A stretch of 64,000 nucleotides of DNA from Ruegeria arenilitoris (GTDB taxonomy: Bacteria; Pseudomonadota; Alphaproteobacteria; Rhodobacterales; Rhodobacteraceae), in the NCBI RefSeq assembly GCF_013035425.1, contig NZ_WQHX01000001.1, positions 620,001-684,000 of the forward strand. The letters are read 5' to 3'. Below are positions 54,752-62,430 of the stretch, piece after piece (the stretch's first letter is position 1; the number at the start of each line of letters is the position of its first letter). Below the pieces are notes generated by a model. It did no database searches and was not told the DNA's origin. It saw only the letters and a program-made list of their open reading frames with translations. The position numbers and the translations under genes were made by a program.

Positions 54752-54950
54752 CCATCTGCACAGCGCTCGATGACGATGTGAGCAGCTGGAGGCAGTTTTC
54801 ACCGCAAGCGGCTGTTCATGCTATGCGCAGCGAAATACGGTTTCGAGCCCAGTGCGGTTGATCGCTTCGTAGCTGAACCCCCATTTCTCCGTGCGCGACA
54901 AATTTTAAGTTCTTTGTTAGATTGGCGGTTATTGGGTCAGGAGGGTTTTG

Positions 54951-55910
54951 ATGGCTGCAAACGAAATACTTCCACAACTGCAAGGTCGAAATATGACCTG
55001 TGGCGGTGGATTTGAGACTTGGCTTCAGTATGTCGATGGTTTCACGCTCAGGCACTTCTGCGCATTCGAACTCTTAAATGATAAACGAGGTGTTTCGTGC
55101 CTGACTGACTATCACCGTAAGTTGGTTGAGGCGGCTGTAGAGAACGGCTTTGGTGTAATCAACGAAGGCCTACACTATCGCGCCAGCCGAGATTGGGGAG
55201 AGCTGATCGGTTTTTCCAAAGAAGCGTTAGAAGAAATCAATATCCGTGGAATCGAGTTCTACAAGGATTTTGCGAAAGAGTACGAAAGCCCGGAAACGCC
55301 TATGATTGTCGGCGGCGTGATTGGCCCGCGCGGTGACGCCTATAATGTAGGTCTTACGCCAGATGCGGTCGAAGCCGAGGAGTACCACTCCGAACAAATC
55401 TTAACTTTCAAGAAAGCGGGAGCCGATGTCGTAACCGCAGCAACGTTTTCGAGCATCGAGGAGGCGACAGGCATTGCCAGAGCCGCGAAATCGGCAGACA
55501 TACCGGTAGTAATTTCGTTCTTTGTGGCGAGAGGTGGCAAGCTCAAAGGCGGAGAGACACTGGAACAGGCAATCACCGCCGTCGATGCCGCAACCGAATT
55601 CGCGCCAGCTTACTACATGATCAATTGCACGCACCCGACCGAGTTTACGCCGGGATTGACGGACGGGAACTGGACCCGCCGGTTGGGTGGTTTCATGCCT
55701 AATGCCGTCGCGATGGAAACACTTGACTTATGCAAGCTCGGCCATCTTGAAGACGGCGACCCTGAAGAACTTGGCGGCCAAATGGCTGATCTGGCACGAC
55801 GCTTTCTACATGTAAACGTCTGGGGCGGGTGTTGCGGTACTGATGGTCGACATATTGGTCAGATCACTCGTCAAGTTGGCGAGGTCCGTAGAGAGATGGC
55901 AGCTGAGTAA
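54951..55910 (+). CDS. Homocysteine S-methyltransferase-family protein
   Basis: This 319-residue TIM-barrel enzyme transfers a methyl group to homocysteine to make methionine. The zinc-binding cysteines appear in YYMINCTHP (about residue 222) and in NVWGGCCGTDGRH near residue 292. ATG 54951 follows a CAGGAGGG site. Members of this size use betaine or S-methylmethionine, among other methyl donors. The nearby GlxA-type regulator makes a betaine-related role plausible. The donor is inference. Confidence 0.87.
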   Translation: MAANEILPQLQGRNMTCGGGFETWLQYVDGFTLRHFCAFELLNDKRGVSCLTDYHRKLVEAAVENGFGVINEGLHYRASRDWGELIGFSKEALEEINIRGIEFYKDFAKEYESPETPMIVGGVIGPRGDAYNVGLTPDAVEAEEYHSEQILTFKKAGADVVTAATFSSIEEATGIARAAKSADIPVVISFFVARGGKLKGGETLEQAITAVDAATEFAPAYYMINCTHPTEFTPGLTDGNWTRRLGGFMPNAVAMETLDLCKLGHLEDGDPEELGGQMADLARRFLHVNVWGGCCGTDGRHIGQITRQVGEVRREMAAE

Positions 55911-56238
55911 CGCAAGCACTCAGAATGACGGTTTAGTCCGCCCAGCGGTCGTTCTGCGGAACGGGTCTAACGTCCGCTCCGAGCCCAAACCGGTTATCAA
56001 GTTTCCTCGCGATGCCCTCGGATTTGCAACCCGCAAGTATCTCATCTGTTTGTATTTTTTCCGGTTTGCAGTGAACTCGGTTGACCGGGTTCGAACGGCC
56101 TGCTGCGACGGATTTCGCCGGTTGGGAGGAATGAGTTTCTGGTAGACTTGATTACTGCGCTTCAATTGTCGTTAATTGGTTGTGCTATCATCATTTTTTT
56201 GTGATCGGTTCGGCCGCAGGGTTCTTGGAGCAAATCGC
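55911..56238. other. Gap with repeat copy E and the promoter of the sensor operon
   Basis: The first part holds repeat copy E, starting about 17 bp after the methyltransferase stop. The second part must contain the promoter of the sensor operon, but I could not identify clear -35 and -10 boxes. A GGAG ribosome site precedes ATG 56239. Confidence 0.45.
55927..55998. repeat. Dispersed palindromic repeat, copy E
   Basis: TTTAGTCCGCCCAGCGGTCG leads into a loop and CGTCCGCTCCGAGCCC, then AAACCGGTTA. It is more diverged than copy C but has the same order of arms and core. Confidence 0.55.
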
Positions 56239-57030
56239 ATGGGGCTAGTGGGTAGAATACTGACGGTTGTCGCTTCCGCGAACCTGGTTGTCCTGTTCGT
56301 ATTTGTCGGTCTGGCAACCCTGCAGTTTGAGGCCATACTTTCCAATATGGTGCGGGAACGTTTGGTCGTTTTGGCAACGCGCACAGCTGTTCCGTTCAAC
56401 TCTGTCGTAGATTTGGGGTTGCCTGTCTCGTCTGTTCGAAACGCGCTTGCTGTATTGGAAGCCGCCAAACAAAGCGACCCAGCAATTGACGACATAACCC
56501 TGTTTTCATTGGGTGGTGAAATCGTCCACTCCACATCCGATCAAAACACTCAGGTTGTTCCAATTGCATGGGTTTCCGCCGTAAGCGATCCAGAGGCCGG
56601 AGGCGTCTTTCAGATTGATGAACGGGCAAGCTTTGTGACCGGAATAGACGTAGGCGAGCTAAGTGCACCCTCAGCTCGGCTAGCAATTAAGTACTCTAAC
56701 GCGCAGGCGATGGATCAGATGCGGGCTATGGTAGCAAAACTATCGTTTGTGGCCGGGTTGCTTATGATAGTGACAATCTTGATTGGAGCGTTGGTTCTAC
56801 GTCTTGCATTGGCTGAGCACGTTCGAATTATCGATGGCATACTAGCAGCCTACAATCTGTTCGAGCGATCATTCTGGCGGGCATCCAACCCTGACACGGA
56901 CAAGCCAAAAGACGTAGATGGGCTTGGAATCTCCAGCGCTTACTTTTGGGATCAGCTGTGGAAATCCGAGCGGATGTACGAGTCGGAACGAAAGAGTGTC
57001 TGCCCCTCGGATAAAGGGGGCGACTCTTGA
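56239..57030 (+). CDS. Two-helix membrane sensor-like protein
   Basis: This 263-residue protein has membrane helices at about residues 6-28 and 166-191. A periplasmic domain lies between them (about 30-165), and a cytoplasmic tail of about 70 residues has no kinase or cyclase domain. The periplasmic part includes TAVPFNSVVDLGLPVSSVRN and ITLFSLGGEIVHST. This pattern recurs in the sensor half of the next protein (ERAIDFGVPLEAIGG and LRSNSGRLIASS), so the two are paralogous modules. The stop overlaps the next start by three bases. It likely senses a periplasmic signal together with its neighbour. I recognise no named family. Confidence 0.78.
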   Translation: MGLVGRILTVVASANLVVLFVFVGLATLQFEAILSNMVRERLVVLATRTAVPFNSVVDLGLPVSSVRNALAVLEAAKQSDPAIDDITLFSLGGEIVHSTSDQNTQVVPIAWVSAVSDPEAGGVFQIDERASFVTGIDVGELSAPSARLAIKYSNAQAMDQMRAMVAKLSFVAGLLMIVTILIGALVLRLALAEHVRIIDGILAAYNLFERSFWRASNPDTDKPKDVDGLGISSAYFWDQLWKSERMYESERKSVCPSDKGGDS

Positions 57031-58967
57031 ACACGCAAAAACAACACGGAAGACTGGCTGCAGGTAGAGTCGTGGGATGGGTCGCGGCAATTGTATTGTT
57101 GTCGTTGACGCTGATGGCCTTTGCGGCTGTGCGCACATTTGAGGCCTCGCTTGAACCGGAAATGAACAAGCGGACTGCACTGATAGCGGCTACGGTTCGA
57201 GAAGAGATTGAACGAGCGATTGACTTCGGTGTTCCGCTGGAAGCCATCGGAGGCGCATCTGAGTATCTGGATGAACTCTTGAAAGAGTTTCCAGAGCTGG
57301 AAAAAATCATGTTGCGGTCCAATTCGGGGAGATTGATAGCCTCAAGCAGCAGGGGCGATTCAACGGGTACAGATGCACCCAATGAAATTAACACTTCACC
57401 GAATACTGTTACGCTATCTATTCTTCGACGAAACACCATCGTCGGTGAGCTTACAATCGAAGCAGACCCTCGTTTTGTCAGATCAAGGCTTCAGGAAGTA
57501 ATGCTAGACATTATCGTCGTCGGACTGGTTGCAATCCTATTAGCATTTGAAATCGTGCTGCTCGTTTCGGCAAATATGCTCGGGAAGCCATTGGATCGGA
57601 TATTTACACTGATGGATGAACAGGCGGCAGCAAGCTTTCGGCATGTTTTGCCGGCACGGGATGCTGGTGAGTTACGCAGAGTTGCGAGGAGGTTATCTGA
57701 TCGCGCATTGCACGTTGCGAGGCTTAGAGGAGCTCAGGATAAGCTTTCAGCTTTGCCGCAAGCCTATTTCGTGGATATCCGATTGCCGGTGTTTATCTTT
57801 TCAACTGCCACAGAAATCAGCGGCGCATTTCTTCCGCTCTATGCGCGGGATGCTGGTGGACCGGATTGGCTGACCTCGGAAATGGCGGCAACTGCACCAC
57901 TAATTGCCTATCTTGTTGCGATGGCTTTGATGGCCCCTTTCGGTGGAGCGATTGCGCGTCGTTTTAGCCCACAACGCCTTTTCTTGTCAGCTATTCCTGT
58001 TACGGCTTTGACCATGGTTGGAGTTGGTTTGGGGCAGAACGCTTTGGTAATTGCGTTTTGGCACGGTTTTATGGCCATCGTTTATGCCTTAGCGACGATT
58101 TCGTGTCAGGAATACGCGATCAAGACCGCTCCTAGGGACGAACTCACCCAAGCAATCGGTGGATTCTTGTTCGTAATCATCGGCGGAGCATTCTGTGGGT
58201 CTGCACTCGGCGGTGTTCTTGCGGACCGCATCGGAGCTTCGGGAACCTTTTTCTTTGGAGCAGGTTTGGCGGTGTTGTCAGGACTAATTGGTGCGAGGGT
58301 TATTTCTGGCCACGTTTCCTTGGATCAGGAAGTTACAACCACGCAATCAGACAAGAGCATTTGGACAGTGCTTACCAATCGCAGGTTTTTTGCGTTGACG
58401 CTTGGTGTGTCCGTACCAATCAATATCGGTATGTCCGTCTTCATCTGGTATCTAACACCGGTTGTTCTTGAGGGCCAAGGTGTCGGAGTGGCTGACATTG
58501 GCCGGATCGTGATGTTGTACTATCTTGCCCAACTTCTTTTGGGCCCAACCGTAGCGAGGTTTGCCGACGGGAAAGTTGGGCAGGTGCCGTTTTTGATCTT
58601 TGGCATCTTTATTTCCGGTGTTGCGATCTCATCCCTATACTTCTGGTCCGGGATTATGCCCATGATTATTGTCGTGACGCTGTTCGGCTTGGGGTATGCG
58701 ATGTGCGACGCGACCCAATATGCCCAAGCCATCCAAATTGGCGAACAGACCTGTGGAGCCGGTGGGGGTGAAAAAGCCTTAGGTGCCTTGCGTCTGATTG
58801 AACGTTTGGCGGCAATCACAGGTTTGATTGCGAGTGTAATCTTGATACCCCGGCTCGGGTATTTGACCATCATCGGCGGCATTGGCGGGCTGATGTTATG
58901 TGGTACGCTATTCATGCTTGGTGGCGGAACTAGTCACAGGAAAACACCGGAACACGTCTCTGAATAA
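57027..58967 (+). CDS. Sensor-HAMP-MFS transporter fusion protein
   Basis: This 646-residue protein starts with TTG behind AAAGGGGGC. Residues about 15-35 and 160-185 are membrane helices around a periplasmic sensor domain, and residues about 186-240 resemble a HAMP linker (KPLDRIF, then AGELRRVARRLSDRALHV). Residues about 250-640 form a twelve-helix major facilitator domain with FGGAIARRFSPQRLF and GSALGGVLADRIGASG loops. Coupling of a chemoreceptor-like input to an MFS carrier is unusual. It may be a transporter gated by the sensed ligand, or a receptor that uses the MFS fold. Transport substrate and direction are unknown. Confidence 0.85.
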   Translation: MNTQKQHGRLAAGRVVGWVAAIVLLSLTLMAFAAVRTFEASLEPEMNKRTALIAATVREEIERAIDFGVPLEAIGGASEYLDELLKEFPELEKIMLRSNSGRLIASSSRGDSTGTDAPNEINTSPNTVTLSILRRNTIVGELTIEADPRFVRSRLQEVMLDIIVVGLVAILLAFEIVLLVSANMLGKPLDRIFTLMDEQAAASFRHVLPARDAGELRRVARRLSDRALHVARLRGAQDKLSALPQAYFVDIRLPVFIFSTATEISGAFLPLYARDAGGPDWLTSEMAATAPLIAYLVAMALMAPFGGAIARRFSPQRLFLSAIPVTALTMVGVGLGQNALVIAFWHGFMAIVYALATISCQEYAIKTAPRDELTQAIGGFLFVIIGGAFCGSALGGVLADRIGASGTFFFGAGLAVLSGLIGARVISGHVSLDQEVTTTQSDKSIWTVLTNRRFFALTLGVSVPINIGMSVFIWYLTPVVLEGQGVGVADIGRIVMLYYLAQLLLGPTVARFADGKVGQVPFLIFGIFISGVAISSLYFWSGIMPMIIVVTLFGLGYAMCDATQYAQAIQIGEQTCGAGGGEKALGALRLIERLAAITGLIASVILIPRLGYLTIIGGIGGLMLCGTLFMLGGGTSHRKTPEHVSE

Positions 58968-59014
58968 ATTGATTGAGGCAACCAGTCCAAATGGACTCTG
59001 GCGATGAGGCTGAA

Positions 59015-60013
59015 ATGAAAAAACTCCACTATTTTGCATCCGCCCTTGCTGTATCGTTGTTGGCCTGTGGTTGGGTGCAAGCCGGCGAAAAAACAATATT
59101 CGGAATTTTCTGGGAGGGTTGCGAGCACGGCTGCCAGGGATTTATCGACACAATAAAAGACAGTGAATTTGATGCTAAAGTTTTGATCAGGGATGCAATG
59201 CAAGATCGTGACAAACTACCCGAGTTCATTATTGAAGCCCGCGAAATAGATGCTGATCTGGTCCTTACATACGGGACCAGCGTTACCTTGGGTGTGGCCG
59301 GTCACATCAACAATAGCGAACCAGAAAATTTCATATCAAAGCGTCCGCTTGTTTTCATGTACGTTTCAGACCCTTTTGGGAGCGGCATCGCTGAAAGTTT
59401 TGAAGGCAGCGGTCGACCTCATGTAGCCGGAACATTTAATCGCGTTCCCGAAGCAGTAAACATCAAAACTATTCGAACGATTCAACCCGACTTTGACCAT
59501 CTTGGAATACTCTTTAACATGAACGAGAGGAACTCTGCATTAAAGGTTAAGGAAATGGAGGAGCTGTCAAAAGAAATGGGTTTCGAATTGACAGCACTTG
59601 AAATTGATCCGGGAAATCAGAATGTCCCTGACTCGGCTCTGATCCCAGGCAAGGTGGCCGAACTGGCCGACGCTGGCGTGGATTTCATTTATCTTGGGTC
59701 GAGTTCTTTCCTCAGGCTGAATGCAGATGTGTTCACAGGCGCCGCCGTTCAAAACGGATTGCCAATCCTCAGCCCCTATGAGGAAGTCGTCAGGGAGCAG
59801 GATGCGCTTCTTTCTGTGGCTGCGCGAGCGGCAGATGTCGGAGCACTTGCAGCGCAACAGGCATTGAAAATCCTGAGGGATGGCAAAGAGCCGGGGGATC
59901 TGCCAATCGCACGCGTGACCGACTTTGCATACGTGGTGAATATGGACGTTGCAAAAAAGCTGGGTATGTACCCTCCTATCGAATTACTGCAAATCGCAGA
60001 AGTTGTCGAATAA
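59015..60013 (+). CDS. ABC_sub_bind-type periplasmic binding protein
   Basis: This 332-residue secreted protein has a signal peptide (ATG 59015; cleavage near LACGWVQA, about residue 22). The mature part is of the ABC transporter substrate-binding type found in TrpX-like proteins, with VLTYGTSVTLGVAGHI, PLVFMYVSDPFGSGIAESF and GVDFIYLGSSSFLRLN. No ABC permease or ATPase gene is nearby. It follows the sensor-MFS fusion by 47 bp, so it probably presents a ligand to the two membrane sensors. The ligand is unknown; aromatic amino acids are bound by some relatives. Confidence 0.85.
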   Translation: MKKLHYFASALAVSLLACGWVQAGEKTIFGIFWEGCEHGCQGFIDTIKDSEFDAKVLIRDAMQDRDKLPEFIIEAREIDADLVLTYGTSVTLGVAGHINNSEPENFISKRPLVFMYVSDPFGSGIAESFEGSGRPHVAGTFNRVPEAVNIKTIRTIQPDFDHLGILFNMNERNSALKVKEMEELSKEMGFELTALEIDPGNQNVPDSALIPGKVAELADAGVDFIYLGSSSFLRLNADVFTGAAVQNGLPILSPYEEVVREQDALLSVAARAADVGALAAQQALKILRDGKEPGDLPIARVTDFAYVVNMDVAKKLGMYPPIELLQIAEVVE

Positions 60014-60398
60014 CGCCAGCGTATATCACTCTTTGATTACTGGACTATTCCTCCCTAAATCGGCAGACACTGACTGCGCAGTTTTAGGCGTCTTTCGCGC
60101 GAAAGTGGGACGACCGCTTAGTCCGCATTGCGGTCGCTCGCGGCATTTCAGCGAATGACTGCATCGAGCCCAAAGCGGACGTTCAAACAAACTTTGGATA
60201 TGGGTGTAACTGTCGTAACCTTCAGCGAACGTTGCGTTCGGCTGAAGCCAATGTCGGCGTTGGGCCTTAAGATAAATAGCCGGTATCGGTGGAAACAACG
60301 TGTTTCAAAGTGAATAATAGCACTCCGAATGCGTTTCTGGGCGCTGTCCGTGATCATTTCGGTGATAAGCTCGAATTAATCGGAGATGAAGAGAACCA
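60014..60398. other. Gap with repeat copy F before the cyclase gene
   Basis: The region holds repeat copy F and, in its last 150 bp, the presumed promoter of the cyclase-TPR gene. I see no other gene. A GAGATGAAGAG region precedes ATG 60399. Confidence 0.45.
60112..60190. repeat. Dispersed palindromic repeat, copy F
   Basis: TTAGTCCGCATTGCGGTCG leads into a loop and GAATGACTGCATCGAGCCC, then AAAGCGGACGTTCA. Outer arms GTCCGC/GCGGAC pair. It starts about 100 bp after the binding-protein stop. Confidence 0.65.
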
Positions 60399-62243
60399 AT
60401 GGAAAGACGCCTAGCTGCCATACTCGCCGCGGACGTAGTCGGCTACAGCCGTTTGATGGGCGCAAACGAAGTCGCCACCTTGGCTGAGATGCAAGAAATT
60501 CTCGCCAAAGTATTCGATGAAGAAATCGACAAAGCTGGCGGCCGCATCGTAAAGCTTATGGGGGACGGCATTCTTGCGGAGTTCGCAAGCGTTGTAAGCG
60601 CGTTGGAATCCGCGCTCGTCATTCAAGAGGCAATGGCCAAAAGAAACATAGGCGTTCCAGAAGATCGGCAGATCCATTTCCGTATCGGCATCAACATGGG
60701 CGACGTGCTCTTTGAGGGCGGAGATATATTCGGCGACGGCGTCAATATCGCGGCCCGCATCGAAGCGCTGGCTCAACCCGGCTGCATTGCCGTTTCTGGG
60801 ATCGTTCGCGATCAGGTAGGTAACAAGATCGGTATCACTTTTGATGCCGCAGGCGAACAGCTGCTGAAGAACATCGATAACGCAGTTCCAGTTTTTCACG
60901 TTCGCCCTCAAACTGGTGATGTTCAGCCTGCAATAGTAAGTGCTTCTAGCCATCCCACAATCGCGGTTCTTCCCTTTGAGAACATGAGTGGTGACCTCGA
61001 ACAAGAGTATTTTGCTGACGGTATCACTGAAGATTTGATCACGGATCTTTCAAAGCTTTCGGGTCTCTTTGTAGTTAGTCGAAACTCAGCTTTTGTATAC
61101 AAAGGCCGACCGTCGAAACTGCAGGATGTCGCTCGAGACTTGGGCGTACGCAATATTCTTGAAGGCAGTGTTCGAAAATCTGGTAACCGCCTCCGCATTA
61201 CAGCGCAATTAATCGACGGTGTAACTGGCGGGCACCTTTGGGCAGAACGCTATGACCGTGACCTATCTGACATTTTTGCCCTACAGGACGAGATAACAAA
61301 TATAATAATTGATCAATTGCAGGTTCGGCTTTTTGACTCTGATATCGCTGAAAGTGCACCTACGGAAAGTGTGGATGCCTACAATCTTTATTTAAAGGGG
61401 CGACGCTACTTTCATATGCGTGCCAGAAATTATCTTGAAAAGGCACGTACGCTTTTTCTTGAAGCAGTGCAGCACGACCCTGACTACGCCCGCGCTTACG
61501 TGGGGTTGGCTGAATGCGAAGCAAGGCTCAACGATTGGCACGGCACGAATTTCCCCTCTGAAGATATTGTCAGCATGGCTCAACGCGCCATTAAGCTAGA
61601 TCCAAACTTGGCAGAAGCACACGCCTCCCTCGGACTGGCTTCGCAGATTGTCGGAAAGAATGAGGCCGCGGTCACAGCCTATCGCAGGGCGCTGTCGCTT
61701 GATCCACTTTGTTATGATGCGCACCATAATTTTGCCCGCTATCATCGCGGTCAACTGGATCATAAGCAGAGCGCCTATCATTTTACACGAGCCCTTGAAA
61801 TCAAGCCTGACGATTATCGGTCACCACTTCTACTTCTTGCCGACCTCACCGAACTCGGACGGTTCGACGAACGTGACCTTTACCTCAACATGGGTCTTAA
61901 ACGGGCTGAAGAAGCGGTAGAACGAAATCCCGACAACCCTGATCCACTCGAATTATCAGCGTCCGTTTTGGCTAGCCTTGGAAGGATTGATGAGGCACGC
62001 GCGTGGTTGAGTCGAGCTCTTTCAATGGAATCCCACAGCTATTCGACAGATGGATACAACGTGGCCTGCGTTTATGCTTTGATCGGTGAAACCGAAGAAG
62101 CATTAGATTGCCTTGAGAAGGTTTATCCGAGTCTTGGCCCCGTTCAACGAGACTGGATGCGAAATGATCCAGATTTCCTCTCTCTTCGCAGTCATCCTCG
62201 GTTCCAATTGTTGTTGGACACCGCACCAAAGACGGACGCCTAG
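60399..62243 (+). CDS. Class III adenylate/guanylate cyclase with TPR repeats
   Basis: This 614-residue protein has an N-terminal class III cyclase domain (about residues 1-170). The metal aspartates are Asp12 in AADVVGYSRLM and Asp56 in LMGDGILAEF, and the FGDGVNIAARIEAL region follows. The domain is apparently complete and probably active. Residues about 185-300 form a TolB/FlgO-like domain (IAVLPFENMSGDLEQEYFAD), and residues about 320-600 hold several tetratricopeptide repeats. No membrane helix is evident, so it is likely cytoplasmic. The architecture is common in alphaproteobacteria. Its signal and partners are not known. Confidence 0.9.
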   Translation: MERRLAAILAADVVGYSRLMGANEVATLAEMQEILAKVFDEEIDKAGGRIVKLMGDGILAEFASVVSALESALVIQEAMAKRNIGVPEDRQIHFRIGINMGDVLFEGGDIFGDGVNIAARIEALAQPGCIAVSGIVRDQVGNKIGITFDAAGEQLLKNIDNAVPVFHVRPQTGDVQPAIVSASSHPTIAVLPFENMSGDLEQEYFADGITEDLITDLSKLSGLFVVSRNSAFVYKGRPSKLQDVARDLGVRNILEGSVRKSGNRLRITAQLIDGVTGGHLWAERYDRDLSDIFALQDEITNIIIDQLQVRLFDSDIAESAPTESVDAYNLYLKGRRYFHMRARNYLEKARTLFLEAVQHDPDYARAYVGLAECEARLNDWHGTNFPSEDIVSMAQRAIKLDPNLAEAHASLGLASQIVGKNEAAVTAYRRALSLDPLCYDAHHNFARYHRGQLDHKQSAYHFTRALEIKPDDYRSPLLLLADLTELGRFDERDLYLNMGLKRAEEAVERNPDNPDPLELSASVLASLGRIDEARAWLSRALSMESHSYSTDGYNVACVYALIGETEEALDCLEKVYPSLGPVQRDWMRNDPDFLSLRSHPRFQLLLDTAPKTDA

Positions 62244-62349
62244 GCTTTCGGTAAGTCCATTATCAATTCATGGCACTTAACCCCACCATGCTGTGATGCC
62301 GAAGGCATTGCGAGCCTGTAGCAGACCTTAGCGCATTGCAACGTTGGGT

Positions 62350-62420
62350 CTGCTATCTGATCCTTTGCGGGCATCTGACAAAATCACTCAGATGACCGCG
62401 TTTAGCCCAAGTCGGACCTG
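62350..62420. repeat. Dispersed palindromic repeat, copy G
   Basis: The core is at 62394-62417 (GACCGCGTTTAGCCC, then AAGTCGGAC), with weak upstream arms. It lies between the convergent cyclase and caspase-fold genes. Confidence 0.5.
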
Positions 62421-62430
62421 ATGTCGCATT

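Larger units (their letters stand above)
53407..54755. mobile_element. IS110-family (IS1111-group) insertion sequence
   Basis: The element contains one complete transposase gene on minus, bracketed by a perfect 16-bp inverted repeat (53414-53429 and 54736-54751). Subterminal inverted repeats are typical of the IS1111 group; elements outside it generally lack them. The exact ends lie a few bases beyond the repeats and are approximate here. No target duplication is expected for this family. Confidence 0.8.

Noticed and set aside
54101-54781. 226-codon open frame on plus opposite the IS110 transposase
   Set aside because: Antisense to the intact transposase. Long opposite frames are common in such GC-rich transposase genes.
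56828-57439. 203-codon open frame on minus across the sensor gene junction
   Set aside because: It crosses the overlap of two well-supported plus-strand genes and has no motif.
60411-61004. 197-codon open frame on minus inside the cyclase domain
   Set aside because: Antisense to a complete class III cyclase domain, with no ribosome site at its start.
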